39,287 nt of DNA. Origin: an uncultured Clostridia bacterium (GTDB lineage: Bacteria; Bacillota; Clostridia; Christensenellales; Borkfalkiaceae). Below, one piece after another: positions 15,323 through 24,292 of this stretch (within the stretch, counting starts at the first letter, position 1; each line of letters starts with the position of its first letter). The translations under genes were made by a program, and so were the position numbers. The DNA lies in assembly GCA_944354035.1 (NCBI GenBank), contig CALVPS010000011.1, positions 1-39,287 on the forward strand, given 5' to 3'. Under the pieces are notes generated by a model, which was not told where the DNA came from, did no database searches, and saw only the letters and a list, made by a program, of their open reading frames with translations.

Positions 15323-16141
15323 TCAGCCTATCGAGATCTTTGTACAGGGCACGCTTCCGTTCAGGACGGCGGCGATCGAATATCTGGCGTTGGCAATATA
15401 TACGGCGGTGCCCTGGGCGGCGGCGTCCTTTATATATTCCAGTTTTGCCCTGGCGCCGTTGGCACCCGCACGCGAAGCGCCCTTGCAGAATTGCTTGTGC
15501 GCCTCGATATTTTCCACAAGTTCGTATGCGTCTTTGCCGCAGATGTCGGTTACCAACGTAGCGGGATCGTCGGGGTCGGTATAAATGCCGTCTACGCTCG
15601 TTAAAATGACAAGCGCCCTTGCGTGCACGAGGCAGGCGATGCGTGCGGCCGTTTCGTCGTTGTCTACGCACTCAAACACCCGTTTTCCCCCGTGCGCAAG
15701 CGCCATGATTTCCAGTCTGCGGTTCTCTTCCGAGGAGACGGCGTCGTTGTAGTTGACAATAGGGATGGCGTTCTGTGCGCGGCACCGCAGCAGCAGTCCT
15801 TTTATGTGTTCGCTCTTTTGTTCGTCGTTAAAGTGGTGGTGTTCCACCAGCACCTGACGGACGGAATAGCAGGGATCCACGAACTGGCGGTATGTCTGCA
15901 TTAAGATGGCCTGCCCCTGGGCGGCGTAGTCGGTTTTGGCGTGCTCGCCCGCAAGTTCGCGCCCCGTGCGCTTGATATAGTCGAGACGGCCGATCTCCGT
16001 TGCGCCGCTGGATACCCAAATAAAGCCCGGTCGCAGCTCGCGCGAAATGCGTGCCACCCGCGTATAGTCGATAATGCCGTCTTCGCGGTCGATCAGCGCC
16101 ATCGAGCCGATCTTTCCCACCAATTCGTAGTCAAATGTCAT
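15323..16141 (-). CDS. amino-acid kinase family protein, glutamate 5-kinase-like
   Basis: A 272-residue kinase of the aspartate/glutamate/UMP kinase fold. VGKIGSMALIDREDG is the P-loop equivalent, IWVSSGATEIGRLDY matches the VSSGA motif of glutamate 5-kinase, and AIPIVNYNDAVSSEENRR its N-E-N-D-type loop. VDNDETAARIACLVHARALVI and LTSVDGIYTD complete the ATP site. This suggests phosphorylation of a carboxylate such as glutamate. The PUA domain of long ProB forms is absent, and no proA or proC is adjacent, so the substrate is not certain. ATG 16141 has AGAGGAC 7 bases upstream; ATG 16165, eight codons earlier, is less likely. Its 3' end borders the dispersed repeat. Confidence 0.75.
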   Translation of the reverse strand: MTFDYELVGKIGSMALIDREDGIIDYTRVARISRELRPGFIWVSSGATEIGRLDYIKRTGRELAGEHAKTDYAAQGQAILMQTYRQFVDPCYSVRQVLVEHHHFNDEQKSEHIKGLLLRCRAQNAIPIVNYNDAVSSEENRRLEIMALAHGGKRVFECVDNDETAARIACLVHARALVILTSVDGIYTDPDDPATLVTDICGKDAYELVENIEAHKQFCKGASRAGANGARAKLEYIKDAAAQGTAVYIANARYSIAAVLNGSVPCTKISIG

Positions 16142-16203
16142 GCGGTCGTCCTCTTTTTTTGCCATTGTAACATGAAGGGCAAAAAACTGCAAACACTTTA
16201 TAT

Positions 16204-16614
16204 ATGCAAAAAAAAGTTGCGGTGCGGCTGCTGTGCGCGGCCGCCGTGGTGTGCGTGCTGCTTTCGGCGTGCGGCTGTTCCGTTTCGCAAATGAGCTCTT
16301 TGCGCGAGCTGTCCCGCTCGTACGTCGGCGTTTACGAGTGCCGCGCACTGTATGCGGGGGGCGCGGATCTCTCCGCCGGGGCGACGTTTACCCTTACGTT
16401 GGAATACGACGGGCGGGCAGTGTTTTCCCTTCGCCGCGGGGACGAAAGGAGGACGTTCGTCTGCCGATACCGCGCCGAGCCCGAGACGGGCCGCATTGCG
16501 TTCGGCACGGACGACGGCCCGTTTCGCACTTATGTGATGGAAAACGGCGAGATCCGCATGTACGCGTTTGCGGGCGGAAGGGCACTGTACGCTGTGTTTG
16601 CGCGGCCGCGGTAG
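16204..16614 (+). CDS. small predicted lipoprotein
   Basis: A 136-residue protein with a lipoprotein signal: QKK, a hydrophobic core, then LLSAC with Cys23. The mature part (YVGVYECRALYAGG, FTLTLEYDGRAVFSLRRG, GPFRTYVMENGEIRMYAF) reads like a single beta-barrel-type domain similar to small clostridial META or 'extracellular signal' lipoproteins, but I do not recognise the family. It diverges from the kinase gene and converges on asnA, with only 9 bases between the two stop codons. No clear ribosome-binding site precedes ATG 16204. Confidence 0.65.
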   Translation: MQKKVAVRLLCAAAVVCVLLSACGCSVSQMSSLRELSRSYVGVYECRALYAGGADLSAGATFTLTLEYDGRAVFSLRRGDERRTFVCRYRAEPETGRIAFGTDDGPFRTYVMENGEIRMYAFAGGRALYAVFARPR

Positions 16615-16623
16615 TCGTCCGCG

Positions 16624-17607
16624 TTACATCAGCGGGATCCCGTTCTGTTCGCAATAGGTCTCCGTCGCCTTATCCCATACCGATACTTGTACTTCGCCGA
16701 TATGCGCCTTGTTCAGCAAAAACATACACAGCCGTGACTGCCCTATACCGCCGCCCATCGTAAGGGGGAGCTCGCCCGCGGCCAGCGCACGGTGGAAGGG
16801 GTACTGCATGCGGTCGAGGCAGCCCTCCGTCTCCAGCTGGCGCAGGAGGCTGCGTTCGTCTACGCGAATGCCCATGGAGGAGAGCTCGAACGCGCAGTCC
16901 AGCGGGGGATAGTACAGGATGATGTCGCCGTTCAGTTCCCAGTCGTCGTAGTCGGGCGCGCGGCCGTCATGTTTTTGTCCGGAGCGCAGTCTGCCGCCGA
17001 TCTGCATTAAAAACGCCGCGCCATGTTCCTTTACAAACGCGCGTTCGCGCTCGCGCGGGGCAAGATCGGGATAGGCGTCTTCCAGTTCCTGCGTGGTGAC
17101 GAATACGATCTCTTCGGGGAAGAAGTTGTCAAGCTGCGGAAAGGTGCGGCAGATCGCGCGTGCGGTCGTCTGCATGGCGGCGTAAATTTTACGCACGCTC
17201 TGCTCCAAAAAGGCGCGGGTGCGGTCCTCCCGCCATATGACGACCTCCCAATCCCATTGGTCCACGTACACCGAGTGCAGCGCGTCGGGCGTCTCGTCGC
17301 GGCGGATGGCGTTCATGTCGCAGTACAGGCCGAAGCGCGGCCCGAAGCGGTACTTTGCCAGGGCGTAGCGCTTCCACTTGGCCAGAGAATGTACCACTTC
17401 CACCGTCTCTCCCACGGCCTTTACGTCGAAAGCCACGGGTCGCTCCACGCCGTTCAGGTCGTCGTTCAGGCCGCTGTTTTTTGTGACGAACAGGGGCGCG
17501 CTGATACGGGTAAGGTTCAGCGCTTCCGAAAGCGCGGCTTCGAAAACGGTCTTCACTTCCTTTATGGCGCGTTCTGTTTGAACAAGATCGAGTTTGGGCC
17601 GATACAT
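16624..17607 (-). CDS. asnA: aspartate-ammonia ligase (asparagine synthetase A)
   Basis: A 327-residue cytoplasmic enzyme that makes asparagine from aspartate, ammonia and ATP; it is structurally related to class II aspartyl-tRNA synthetase. It opens with KLDLVQTERAIKEVKTVFE. Family blocks include LTRISAPLFVTKNSGLNDDL, ERPVAFDV, EVVHSLAKWKRYAL, SVYVDQWDWE, and TMGGGIGQSRLCMFLL (class II motif 3, ~residue 290). The length is typical. ATG 17607 has AAAGGAGAGAG just upstream. The promoter at 17648-17676 gives it its own transcript, ending against the small lipoprotein gene. Confidence 0.95.
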   Translation of the reverse strand: MYRPKLDLVQTERAIKEVKTVFEAALSEALNLTRISAPLFVTKNSGLNDDLNGVERPVAFDVKAVGETVEVVHSLAKWKRYALAKYRFGPRFGLYCDMNAIRRDETPDALHSVYVDQWDWEVVIWREDRTRAFLEQSVRKIYAAMQTTARAICRTFPQLDNFFPEEIVFVTTQELEDAYPDLAPRERERAFVKEHGAAFLMQIGGRLRSGQKHDGRAPDYDDWELNGDIILYYPPLDCAFELSSMGIRVDERSLLRQLETEGCLDRMQYPFHRALAAGELPLTMGGGIGQSRLCMFLLNKAHIGEVQVSVWDKATETYCEQNGIPLM

Positions 17608-17647
17608 TGCCTCTCTCCTTTTTCGTATCGGTAAGATTTATTAAAAA

Positions 17648-17676
17648 ATTATACCATACCTTTTGGACGAATGCAA
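17648..17676 (-). promoter_or_regulatory. sigma-A promoter of asnA
   Basis: TTGCAT (17671-17676), a 17-base spacer and TATAAT (17648-17653) on the minus strand, ~34 bases of leader. Confidence 0.88.
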
Positions 17677-17769
17677 CAAAATCGCCGCCGTCCGCGTTCG
17701 TTTCGGCCGTATATTCCGCAAAAAAACCGCCCGCCCGCGCTATTTTCCGCAAATACCGTAAACAAATGT

Positions 17770-17798
17770 TTGCATATTTTAAGGAGCTGTGCTATAAT
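17770..17798 (+). promoter_or_regulatory. promoter of the RecD-like helicase gene, predicted leaderless
   Basis: TTGCAT (17770-17775), a 17-base spacer and TATAAT (17793-17798). Six bases separate the -10 box from ATG 17805, so the start site would be the A of the ATG. An AAGGAG lies inside the spacer and would not be transcribed. Confidence 0.8.
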
Positions 17799-17804
17799 GC
17801 GGCC

Positions 17805-19061
17805 ATGGATACGCACGCAGCCGTATCGCTTACCGCGCAGCAGGCCGAGGCCGCCGCGCTGATCGAGGAGTGGTACCTTCATCACAATACGCAGATCTTT
17901 GTCTTGTGCGGATACGCCGGAACGGGCAAGACTTTTCTTGTCGATCATGTAGTGCGCCGCCTGGGGCTCGTGCCCGGCGAAAGCGTCGTATTCGTTGCGC
18001 CCACGGGCAAGGCGGCCTCCGTGCTTATCCGCGGCGGCACGCCCGCCTCTACCGTCCACAGTCTGATCTACACCCGCGAGGAGGAGATCGAGGCGGATGA
18101 AAACGGTGAGGTCGTGGCCGAGCACTTTTTGCGCTTTGTTAAAAAGGAAAAGATCGACGACGCCATCCGCCTCATCGTGTTGGACGAGACGAGCATGGTC
18201 TCGGACGATGTACTGCGCGATCTGCTGTCGTACGGCGTGCGCTGCCTGTGCTGCGGCGATCCCGCACAGCTGCCGCCCGTAAACGGCAGCAATTCGCTGC
18301 TAACCATGCCCGTATATACCCTTACCGAGATCGTACGGCAGGAGCGGGAGAATCCCATTGTCCGCATCGCTCTGGCGGCGCGGGAAGGGCGGCCGGTAGG
18401 GTATGGCGATTTCGGACGCGTGCGCATCATCCCGCGCCGCGCCTTTACGCGCACGCTGCGACGCGAACTGTTTTCACAGGCCGATCAGATCATTGTGGGG
18501 ACCAACCGGACGCGTGCCGCGATCAACCGAGAGGCGCGCGAATTCCGCGGGATCCCGCCCGAAGCGCTGTTGCCCGTCGACGGCGAAAAGGTGATCTGCA
18601 CGCTGAACGATTGGAGCAAGACGCTGGACGAAGGGGGAAACTTCCACCTGGTAAACGGGATCATCGGCACCTGCTACAACGTGCGCGAGCAGCTCGACGG
18701 CTTGGGCGAGCTGGATTTTAAACCGGATTTTCTTGCGGAGCCGGTATGCGAGCTGCCTTTTGACGCGGGAGTGTTCGTGCGCGGGGAATACTACCACGGC
18801 TATGGTGCCCGCGCGTGCAGGCTTACGAACGGCATGCTCGTGCACGAGGACGACCGCGCCATGCTGCGCCGCTTTAAGGTACGGCGGGAAGATACCGTAT
18901 GCCGCTTTGAGTTCGCCTATGCCGTCACCTGTCACAAGGCGCAGGGGTCGGAGTACGATTTTGTGGTCGTCATCGACGAGTCGGGCTGCTTTGCCGAGGG
19001 CGGCCGTTGGCTGTATACGGCCGTTACGCGGGCGCGCAAACAGCTGGTGATCGTGAGGTGA
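17805..19061 (+). CDS. RecD/Dda-like superfamily 1B DNA helicase
   Basis: A 418-residue ATP-dependent helicase acting on DNA in the cytoplasm. The motifs in order are the Q-region TAQQAEA (10-16), Walker A GYAGTGKT (36-43), motif Ib-type STVHSLIY, Walker B IVLDETSMVS, motif III CGDPAQLPPV, and a UvrD_C_2-type end with AVTCHKAQGSEYDFVVVI and YTAVTRARKQLVIV. It lacks the long N-terminal domain of RecD2, so it resembles the short Dda/Pif1-like RecD helicases of Firmicutes. The ATG at 17805 starts the domain naturally; the upstream extension from 17607 is antisense to asnA. Only 3 bases separate its TGA from the start of the decayed AAA ATPase gene. Confidence 0.88.
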   Translation: MDTHAAVSLTAQQAEAAALIEEWYLHHNTQIFVLCGYAGTGKTFLVDHVVRRLGLVPGESVVFVAPTGKAASVLIRGGTPASTVHSLIYTREEEIEADENGEVVAEHFLRFVKKEKIDDAIRLIVLDETSMVSDDVLRDLLSYGVRCLCCGDPAQLPPVNGSNSLLTMPVYTLTEIVRQERENPIVRIALAAREGRPVGYGDFGRVRIIPRRAFTRTLRRELFSQADQIIVGTNRTRAAINREAREFRGIPPEALLPVDGEKVICTLNDWSKTLDEGGNFHLVNGIIGTCYNVREQLDGLGELDFKPDFLAEPVCELPFDAGVFVRGEYYHGYGARACRLTNGMLVHEDDRAMLRRFKVRREDTVCRFEFAYAVTCHKAQGSEYDFVVVIDESGCFAEGGRWLYTAVTRARKQLVIVR

Positions 19062-19064
19062 GGT

Positions 19065-19883
19065 ATGCTGTATTTTTCTCAGTTCTCGTTTCCGACGTAC
19101 GACGAAGAGTAGCCTATCGGCTCGGCTGCGTCAAGAGGACCCGTTATAATACGATGTATCCGTTTTTTGTGCTCTCGGCGCGCGGATTGGAGCGGCTTGC
19201 GTTCCGGCCCGTTACGATATTTTACGGGGGAAACGGTTCGGGCAAGACGACGGCGCTCAACATCATTGCGGAAAAGCCGGGGCTTTTCCGCGGCGCGCTC
19301 TAGAACCGATCGGATTTTTTTGAAGAATAACTGCGCATGTGCACATACGATTTGGCTGCGGCTGTCCCCGCGCACAGCGCCGTTGTCGCAAGCGACGACG
19401 TGTTCGATTTCATGCTCGATCTTCGCACGGTGAATGGCGCGATCGACGAAAAGCGGGAACGGCTCTTCAAAGAGCATCTCGAAAACAAATACGCGTCCTT
19501 TTGCATGACCTCGCTTGAAGATTACGAAAAAGCTCAAAAAGGTGACGAGCGCCCGCAGCAGGACGCAGTCGAAATACGTTAAAGAGCGGCTTGCTTCCAA
19601 CGTGCGGGAACGATCGAACGGCGAAAGCGTCTTTTGCTGCTTTACGCAGAAGATCGGGGAGAACGCGTTATATCTTCTCGACGAGCCGGAAAACAGTCTT
19701 TCGCCCGAGCGACAAGCGGAACTTGCACGATTTTTGGAGAATGCCGTGCGTTTTTTCGGATGTCAGTTCGTCATCGCCGCACATTCGCCCTTTCTGCTTG
19801 CCCGGCGCGGTGCGAAAATTTATGATTTCGACGCCGATCCCGTGTGTGCGGTAAAGTGGACGCGGCTTGCGGGCCCGGCGTGA
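19065..19883 (+). pseudogene. decayed AAA family ATPase (ABC/OLD-like)
   Basis: The pieces of one gene lie in shifting frames. MLYFSQFSFPTYDEE ends in TAG at 19110. After a frameshift comes YPFFVLSARGLERL and the Walker A FYGGNGSGKTTALNII. TAG at 19301 and TAA at 19328 interrupt NRSDFFEE-LRMC. The frame then continues through DDVFDFMLDLRTVNGAIDEK, and a second frameshift near 19530-19560 leads to LYLLDEPENSLSPERQ (Walker B/signature) and FVIAAHSPFLLARRGA (H-loop). At least four lesions make it non-functional. The intact family is a ~265-residue ATPase of unknown task in clostridia. It follows the helicase with a 3-base gap, so the two may once have been co-transcribed. Confidence 0.85.
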
Positions 19884-19925
19884 CTTTTTCAGGTCGCACG
19901 AAACAGAATGCGGCAAGGAGGAGAT

Positions 19926-20471
19926 ATGAAGTTCCCCTATCGGAAGGTGCTTGTTCTCGGCAATGGCGGAGCGGGAAAATCGACGTTTGCGCGCCGCATG
20001 GGAGAGCGCTTTTTGCTGCCCGTCGTCCATCTCGATAGGCTGTGGTGGCTTCCCGGCTGGCAGAACAGGAGCGGAGAGCAATTTGACGCGCTGCTCGCAG
20101 AGGCGCTTTGTGCACCCGCCTGGGTAATGGACGGCAACTATGAACGCACGCTGCCTGTGCGGCTCGCGGCGGCGGACGCCGCGGTATTTTTGGACATTCC
20201 CGTTCAAACATGTCTGCAGGGGGCATATGCGCGCATCAAAACATATGCGGGCAGGACGCGGCCCGATATGGCGGAAGGCTGCCCCGAACGCGCGGATGCG
20301 GAATTTGAAACATGGATCCGAACTTTCGAGCGGGACGTTCGCCCGCGCGTTCTTGCCGGGCTTGAAGAAAGCGGTAAGCCTGTGTTCCGTTTTTGCATGC
20401 GGGAAGAGGCGGATGCGTGGCTCATGGGGTTTGACGGGGCGCTCCCGCGCGGCGGCGCGCAAAGTTTTTAA
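19926..20471 (+). CDS. P-loop kinase, topology-modulation/FlaR-like
   Basis: A 181-residue P-loop protein close to the adenylate-kinase-like 'topology modulation' family. It has the Walker A VLGNGGAGKSTFARRM (9-24), HLDRLWWLPGW (the conserved D-x-x-W substrate region), WVMDGNYERTLPVRL and AVFLDIPVQTCLQGAYARI. This family binds ATP, and its physiological substrate is unknown. ATG 19926 has AAGGAGG about 5 bases upstream. It sits between the ATPase pseudogene and aspS. Confidence 0.8.
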   Translation: MKFPYRKVLVLGNGGAGKSTFARRMGERFLLPVVHLDRLWWLPGWQNRSGEQFDALLAEALCAPAWVMDGNYERTLPVRLAAADAAVFLDIPVQTCLQGAYARIKTYAGRTRPDMAEGCPERADAEFETWIRTFERDVRPRVLAGLEESGKPVFRFCMREEADAWLMGFDGALPRGGAQSF

Positions 20472-20488
20472 GGGGGCGGCACTTTCCC

Positions 20489-20517
20489 TTGACTTTTTTT
20501 GGTGCGCGGGATATAAT
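20489..20517 (+). promoter_or_regulatory. sigma-A promoter of aspS
   Basis: TTGACT (20489-20494), a 17-base spacer and TATAAT (20512-20517). The leader is ~26 nt and contains AAGGAAAA before ATG 20550. Confidence 0.88.
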
Positions 20518-20549
20518 CGACGATAAGATCATTTGATAAGGAAAATCAT

Positions 20550-22301
20550 ATGTACAGAACGCACACATGCAACGAACTCCGCGAGGGCGACGTCGGCAAG
20601 GCGGTAACGCTCTGCGGCTGGCTGGACGGCAAGCGCGATAAGGGCGGGCTGTTGTTTGCCGTCTTGCGCGATTTTTACGGCACCACGCAGGTCGTCGCCA
20701 CCGAGGAACCCTGCCTTTCGCAGCTGCGCGAAATTCCCACGGAGTCGACCGTCCTGGTCGAAGGGACGGTCGTCCTGCGCTCCGCGCCCAACGAAAAACT
20801 GCCCACGGGCAAAATAGAGATCGTTCCCGCGCGGGTGGAGGTGCTGGGACGGCGTACCACGCAGGCACTGCCCTTTGAAGTTTCGCATTCGACGGACGCG
20901 CGCGAAGATCTGCGCCTTGCTTATCGCTTTTTGGATCTGCGCAATCCCGCCGTAAAAGATAAGATCGTGCTGCGCGCGCAGATCGTGGCGGAGCTGCGCC
21001 GCCTGATGACGGAACAGGGCTTTTTGGAGATCTCCACGCCCATTCTCACCGGCTCCTCCCCGGAGGGCGCGCGTGACTACATTGTGCCCAGCCGTCTGTA
21101 TCCGGGCGAATTTTATGCGCTGCCCCAGGCGCCGCAGCAGTACAAGCAGCTTTTGATGTGCTCCGGGTTCGATAAGTATTTTCAGATCGCGCCCTGCTTC
21201 CGCGACGAAGACGCCCGCGCCGACCGTTCGCCCGGCGAGTTTTATCAGCTGGATATCGAAATGGCCTTTGCCACGCAGGAAGACGTGTTCGCCGTGCTGG
21301 AGGCCGTGCTGCCTCCCGTGTTCCACAAGTTTTCCGGGTGGAAGGCGGACATGCCGCCCTTCCGCCGCATTCCCTATCTGGAGGCGCTGGAGACGTACGG
21401 CACGGATAAACCCGACTTGCGCAACCCGCTCGTCATAAGGGACATTTCCGACCTTATGCAGGGATGCGGCTTCGACATGGTGCAGGGGAAAACCGTAAAG
21501 GCCATTGCCGTAAACGGTGCAGCCGTCGCCCGCAAGCAGATCGACCGCCTTGCCGAGGAGTTCAAGGGAAAGACGGAGGGCGGCGCCATGTATTGGTTCA
21601 AACTGGACGAAACCGGCGCGCCCGCGGGGGGCATTGCCAAATTCGTGGTCGACCGCGCCGACGCGCTGAAAGAGCGGCTTTCGGCGGGCGCGGGGGCGTT
21701 CGTCGCTGTGCTGGCCGAAGAAAAAAAGAGCCTTGCGCAAAAGCGCGCCGGCGTTTTGCGCACCATGCTGGGTACGGCGCTGGACCTTTTGGAAAAGAAC
21801 GTATACCGCTTTTGCTGGATCGTCGATTTTCCGATGTACGAGATCGGCGAGGAATCGGGCAAGCCGGAGTTTTGCCACAATCCCTTCTCCATGCCGCAGG
21901 GCGGGATGCGGGCGCTGGAAGAGCAGGATCCGCTTACGGTGCTCGCCTATCAGTACGATATCGTGTGCAACGGCGTGGAGCTCTCGTCGGGCGCCGTCCG
22001 CAACCACGATCCCGAGATCATGGTAAAGGCCTTTTCCATTGTCGGCATGGGCAGGGAGGACGTAATTAAAAAATTCCCCGCGCTCTACCATGCCTTTGAA
22101 TACGGCGCGCCGCCGCACGCCGGCGTCGCACCCGGGGTCGACCGCATGGTCATGCTCATCTCCGATACGGCGAACATCCGCGAGGTGATCGCTTTCCCCA
22201 TGAATGCCAAGGCGCGCGACCTGCTGATGGGGGCGCCCTCGCCCGTCGAGCAAAAACAGCTGGACGACGTGCACATTGCCGTAGTCAAGCAGGAACGGTA
22301 A
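20550..22301 (+). CDS. aspS: aspartyl-tRNA synthetase
   Basis: A 583-residue class II synthetase, homodimeric in the cytoplasm, charging tRNA-Asp. The N-terminal OB-fold anticodon domain (TLCGWLDGKRDKGGLLFAVL) is followed by motif 1 (LDLRNPAVKDKIVLRAQI). Motif 2 is CFRDEDARADRSPGEFYQLD, then comes the bacterial GAD insertion (about residues 290-400), and motif 3 is GVAPGVDRMVML. The length is that of bacterial-type AspRS. FCHNPFSMPQGG is close to the usual FTAMHHPFT region but differs, as in some Firmicutes. ATG 20550 is set by AAGGAAAA and the promoter. A terminator follows at 22341. A long open frame on the opposite strand is a codon-bias artefact. Confidence 0.96.
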   Translation: MYRTHTCNELREGDVGKAVTLCGWLDGKRDKGGLLFAVLRDFYGTTQVVATEEPCLSQLREIPTESTVLVEGTVVLRSAPNEKLPTGKIEIVPARVEVLGRRTTQALPFEVSHSTDAREDLRLAYRFLDLRNPAVKDKIVLRAQIVAELRRLMTEQGFLEISTPILTGSSPEGARDYIVPSRLYPGEFYALPQAPQQYKQLLMCSGFDKYFQIAPCFRDEDARADRSPGEFYQLDIEMAFATQEDVFAVLEAVLPPVFHKFSGWKADMPPFRRIPYLEALETYGTDKPDLRNPLVIRDISDLMQGCGFDMVQGKTVKAIAVNGAAVARKQIDRLAEEFKGKTEGGAMYWFKLDETGAPAGGIAKFVVDRADALKERLSAGAGAFVAVLAEEKKSLAQKRAGVLRTMLGTALDLLEKNVYRFCWIVDFPMYEIGEESGKPEFCHNPFSMPQGGMRALEEQDPLTVLAYQYDIVCNGVELSSGAVRNHDPEIMVKAFSIVGMGREDVIKKFPALYHAFEYGAPPHAGVAPGVDRMVMLISDTANIREVIAFPMNAKARDLLMGAPSPVEQKQLDDVHIAVVKQER

Positions 22302-22340
22302 TGCGCGCGCCGCCGCGACAGAACCGTGGCGGCGCACATA

Positions 22341-22369
22341 AAAGCCGGCGCTTTCGGGCGCCGGCTTTT
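22341..22369. terminator. terminator between aspS and the convergent membrane-protein operon
   Basis: AAAGCCGGCGC faces GCGCCGGCTTT around a 6-base loop, with T (or A) tails on both sides. It could serve both converging transcripts. Confidence 0.88.
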
Positions 22370-22407
22370 GTTTATGAAGGCGTTTGAGGGGGACAGCCTT
22401 CGTCCGA

Positions 22408-23076
22408 TCACGATAGGGGCTTTGGTTGCGGCCGCGCAAGCAACCTGCGCAGCAGGGCGTATACGCCGTACAGCACGCCGACGCCGGCGAGCGAGATAAG
22501 GTGGGTCAGGTACCAGGTGACGTCGAAGGCGATGTCCCATTCCCAATACCATATGGTCAGCGCGTCCAGGCCCGCGTACAGAAGAAGGGCCAGACACGCC
22601 CATACCGTGTTCATGGCGCCGACCGCCGCCCGCTGCTGCAGCAAAAACAGCACGCCAAGCGTGATCGCGCAGCCGATCTGCAGGTCGTACGCCGCCTTGA
22701 TCACGCCGTTTTCGTCCAGGGGGTTGATGTAGCACTCCGGACGCATCACGGCAAATACGACGGGCGCACACAGCAGCAGCGCAAAGGTGGAGCGCAGCGC
22801 CGCGGCGTGCCGTTTACAAAAGACCGCAAAGGGCGCCAGAATGGTCAGAACGGTCACAATGTTAAATTTTAAGTCTGTGCGGGGGGTCACGGCGCCGTCG
22901 TAGAGCGCCGCGTTGACAAAAAAGCGCGCCGTCTCTAAAACGATCATGGCAACGGCAAAGGCGGCGGCCGCCTTTTGGCGGGCGTCGGGGGTGAATTTGC
23001 CGAGCACGAATCCGGTCACGGCGACGACGGGGACGCCGGCGGCGATGAGAATGAGGAACAAGACGTCGAACAGCAT
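22408..23076 (-). CDS. multi-pass membrane protein, YwaF/TIGR02206-like
   Basis: A 222-residue protein with about six or seven hydrophobic segments (LFLILIAAGVPVVAVTGFVL, AAFAVAMIVLETARFFVNAAL, FNIVTVLTILAPFAVF and so on). Polar residues between segments, such as MRPECYINPLDENGV and IWYWEWDIAFDVTWYL, recall the YwaF-type conserved membrane family, whose function is unknown. ATG 23076 starts 1 base after the TAA of the upstream membrane-protein gene, and GAGGAGG lies within that gene's end, so the two are translationally coupled. They are similar in size and layout and are probably diverged paralogues. Confidence 0.65.
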   Translation of the reverse strand: MLFDVLFLILIAAGVPVVAVTGFVLGKFTPDARQKAAAAFAVAMIVLETARFFVNAALYDGAVTPRTDLKFNIVTVLTILAPFAVFCKRHAAALRSTFALLLCAPVVFAVMRPECYINPLDENGVIKAAYDLQIGCAITLGVLFLLQQRAAVGAMNTVWACLALLLYAGLDALTIWYWEWDIAFDVTWYLTHLISLAGVGVLYGVYALLRRLLARPQPKPLS

Positions 23077-23077
23077 G

Positions 23078-23908
23078 TTACGCCTCCTCGTGTGCCGCGG
23101 CGGGATCGTCTGCCGCTTCGGCCGTCCGTTCGATCTCGGGCGCGTTTTCCGTACTACCGTCCGAGCAGAGCGCACTTTTAGCTCCGCCGTTTGCGGGGTC
23201 GCCGTGCGATCGGCTTCTCCGGTTTTGCGCCGCGCGCATGCAAAGCGCTACAACGCCGTATACCAGGGCGTGCGCGGCAAATTGAATGAGGAGGAGCACG
23301 CAGATGCCTACGGCAAATCCCGCGCGGTCGTACAGGAAGGAGAGATACGGATCTCCCGGACCGAATACCGAAATATTGCCGCCGATCAGAAGGCTGAGCA
23401 CGGCCGCCGTCAGAATGTACGCGCCCACGAGCAGCGACTGCGGGTAAAACTTTTTAAATTCAAAGCGATACGATCCGGAGGCGATCAGATACACGGCGAC
23501 GGCCAGCATCGAGCCGTGGTAGATATAGCTGTGCACCTGCATCAACGACATGTTGTATTTGTACTGGATGGCGGCAAACAGAAGAAAGGCAAGAATCCCC
23601 GGCAGCACGCTGAATCCCTTTGCCATGTCCGAAAAGCGGTTTTGCTTAAAGCAGAACACGGGGTAGGCGTACATGGACATCGAGCAGAACACGATGGGGA
23701 AGCGGTTGGGGTAAAAGCTGCCGTCGCGGCCGATCAGATAAAATATTTTTGCCACTTCCAGTGCGATCAGTACAAAAAAGACGACGCGTACGGGGATCAG
23801 CCGCCTGCGCTCGTCCGCCTTTTTTAAAAATAGAGTGCAAAGCACAACATATGCCGCCACCAGAACGAGCGTGATGCTCATGGGGATGATCAGATTTTTT
23901 ACGATCAT
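23078..23908 (-). CDS. multi-pass membrane protein, YwaF/TIGR02206-like
   Basis: A 276-residue protein with about seven hydrophobic segments in the first 220 residues. FYPNRFPIVFCSMSMYAYPV and LMQVHSYIYHGSMLAVAVYL resemble the conserved loops of TIGR02206-type membrane proteins. The last ~50 residues are a charged, Ala/Glu-rich cytoplasmic tail. Function unknown. ATG 23908 has AAAGGAGGG 7 bases upstream. It is the first gene of a leftward two-gene operon with 22408-23076. A consensus promoter lies ~380 bases upstream at 24293-24321, implying an unusually long leader. Confidence 0.68.
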   Translation of the reverse strand: MIVKNLIIPMSITLVLVAAYVVLCTLFLKKADERRRLIPVRVVFFVLIALEVAKIFYLIGRDGSFYPNRFPIVFCSMSMYAYPVFCFKQNRFSDMAKGFSVLPGILAFLLFAAIQYKYNMSLMQVHSYIYHGSMLAVAVYLIASGSYRFEFKKFYPQSLLVGAYILTAAVLSLLIGGNISVFGPGDPYLSFLYDRAGFAVGICVLLLIQFAAHALVYGVVALCMRAAQNRRSRSHGDPANGGAKSALCSDGSTENAPEIERTAEAADDPAAAHEEA

Positions 23909-24162
23909 GACGGCCCTCCTTTGATGCGGGATCGTATATAAAAAAGTGTTTGTCGCCGCAGAAAACACGCTCCGTGTATTTCGTCTCGCCGAACAGGCAC
24001 GGGCCGCTGCTTTCGCCGTACTTTATCGCCCGTCCTGCCGCATTTCATCGCTTTGCATCGTTTGCGGCAGGCGTTTGATCCGATCTGCCGCAAAGAGAAT
24101 GCAGCCCGTATCTTAATATTGCAGGGACGATGAACGGCAAGACGCCGGGATCCCGCCACGGC

Positions 24163-24197
24163 CCTTACAAAATTTTATGCCGTACAATTTTGCAAGG
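24163..24197. other. inverted repeat with 12-bp arms
   Basis: CCTTACAAAATT faces AATTTTGCAAGG around an 11-base loop, with one G-T-type mismatch. It lies in the leftward leader and has no U-run. Confidence 0.55.
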
Positions 24198-24292
24198 AGG
24201 CGCGACGGACGAAAAAGACGCGGCGTTCGGTTCTGCCGAATGTCCGCAAGTCGCGTCCTGCCGCAAGGGCGCGGTTCGTATGTTTCCCTTAC

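Noticed and set aside
20529..22439. 636-residue open frame opposite aspS
   Set aside because: Antisense shadow produced by GC-rich codon use. The aspS frame has all class II motifs, and the shadow has no recognisable domain or ribosome-binding site.
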